64,000 nucleotides of DNA, from contig JAHBYX010000010.1 in assembly GCA_019635735.1 (NCBI GenBank), positions 62,001-126,000 on the forward strand. The letters run 5' to 3'. The DNA is from Mesorhizobium sp. (lineage in GTDB: Bacteria; Pseudomonadota; Alphaproteobacteria; Rhizobiales; Rhizobiaceae). The notes beneath the pieces were generated by a model. It made no database searches. It was not told the origin of the DNA and saw nothing but the letters and a program-made list of their open reading frames with translations. Of the stretch, positions 63,480-64,000 are shown one piece after another. The position numbers and the translations under genes were made by a program. Each line of letters opens with the position of its first letter. The first letter of the stretch is position 1.

Positions 63480-64000
63480 ATGCCCCCCTATCGTTCACGC
63501 ACCACCACCCACGGCCGCAACATGGCCGGCGCGCGCGGCCTCTGGCGCGCCACCGGCATGAAGGACGGCGATTTCGGCAAGCCGATCATTGCCGTAGTCA
63601 ACTCCTTCACCCAGTTCGTGCCCGGCCACGTCCATCTCAAGGATCTCGGCCAGCTGGTCGCCCGCGAGATCGAGGCGGCCGGCGGCGTCGCCAAGGAGTT
63701 CAACACGATCGCCGTCGACGACGGCATCGCGATGGGCCATGACGGCATGCTCTATTCGCTGCCCTCGCGAGAGATCATCGCGGACTCGGTCGAATACATG
63801 GTCAACGCGCATTGCGCCGACGCGATGGTGTGCATCTCGAACTGCGACAAGATCACGCCCGGCATGCTGAACGCCGCGATGCGGCTGAACATCCCGGCCG
63901 TCTTCGTCTCTGGCGGTCCCATGGAAGCCGGCAAGGCGATGCTGAAGGGCAAGCTGCAGGCGCTCGATCTGGTCGACGCGATGGTCATGGCGGCCGACGA
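63480..64000 (+). CDS. ilvD: Dihydroxy-acid dehydratase, N-terminal part (cut by window end)
   Basis: Makes 2-keto acids from dihydroxy acids in isoleucine, valine and pantothenate synthesis. The visible 173 residues have the IlvD/Edd opening: MPPYRSRTTTHGRNMAGARGLWRATGM, GKPIIAVVNSFTQFVPGHVHL, then CISNCDKITPGMLNAAMRLNIPAVFVSGGPMEAG with the Fe-S Cys in SNCDK. AGGATCGG precedes ATG 63480. The gene runs past the window, so its length and integrity are not known. Confidence 0.95.
   Translation, partial: MPPYRSRTTTHGRNMAGARGLWRATGMKDGDFGKPIIAVVNSFTQFVPGHVHLKDLGQLVAREIEAAGGVAKEFNTIAVDDGIAMGHDGMLYSLPSREIIADSVEYMVNAHCADAMVCISNCDKITPGMLNAAMRLNIPAVFVSGGPMEAGKAMLKGKLQALDLVDAMVMAAD

Overview
The window is ordinary, gene-dense chromosome of a GC-rich alphaproteobacterium, most likely a Mesorhizobium-like member of the Hyphomicrobiales (Rhizobiales). 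The case rests on lineage-typical families and orders: a PopZ-type polar organiser directly before valS, the ATP synthase zeta subunit (DUF1476), an ATP12-type F1 chaperone, a DUF3126 protein, a glnB-glnA pair behind a sigma-54 site, and a purC-purS-purQ-purL-bolA cluster. I see no insertion sequence, prophage, integrase or CRISPR array. No gap between genes exceeds 300 bases.

Layout. 1-8040: the end of a J-domain protein, an acyl-lipid desaturase, a LysM envelope protein divergent from an SGNH hydrolase, pccB, gloA, a two-domain cold-shock protein with a DUF192 protein, an alpha/beta hydrolase and a degenerate crotonase. 8139-14347: cysE, DUF3126, an ICMT-like methyltransferase coupled to a DUF1624 acyltransferase, a cytochrome b / Tat-exported molybdoenzyme pair, and a CNNM/CorC-like protein. 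14395-24571: a Rieske oxygenase, an aldo/keto reductase with an ankyrin protein, an HtrA protease overlapping rarA, an HNH nuclease, crcB, then rluC-like / EamA / atp12 facing two small membrane proteins. 24672-31661: a DUF4212/solute:sodium symporter pair, an unknown cytosolic protein, a large secreted protein, and glnA-glnB. 31970-40062: NAD(P)HX repair enzyme, small secreted protein, DsbA-like isomerase, then the purine operon (read on the minus strand from purC to bolA) with two non-purine genes inside it.

40315-48195: ATPase zeta subunit, HpcH/HpaI aldolase, a small hydrolase, a VOC protein, purB, membrane and secreted proteins, and a translationally coupled solute-binding protein / P1 peptidase pair. 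48313-54209: a flavin reductase, then a five-gene maturation cluster of the CO dehydrogenase/xanthine dehydrogenase type (MoxR ATPase, VWA protein, split XdhC, MoeA-MocA fusion) with no client enzyme in view. 54228-64000: a YiiX-type lipoprotein, tRNA-Asn, tRNA-Cys, pcm, tolC, popZ, valS, a small membrane protein divergent from a TetR regulator with a perfect 13-bp inverted repeat between them, and the start of ilvD.

Most of the window is conserved housekeeping. The places that deserve a second look are: the A/T-richer 116-residue gene wedged between purS and purQ with tight overlaps; the lipoprotein gene between purQ and purL; the arginine-rich protein after bolA; the secreted protein at 27872-29614 with repeated GGACTTTT boxes 20 bp apart upstream; the binding protein/peptidase pair; and the crotonase that lacks both usual catalytic glutamates. 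I did not find a clearly new multi-gene system; these are candidates, and functions beyond family membership are inference.
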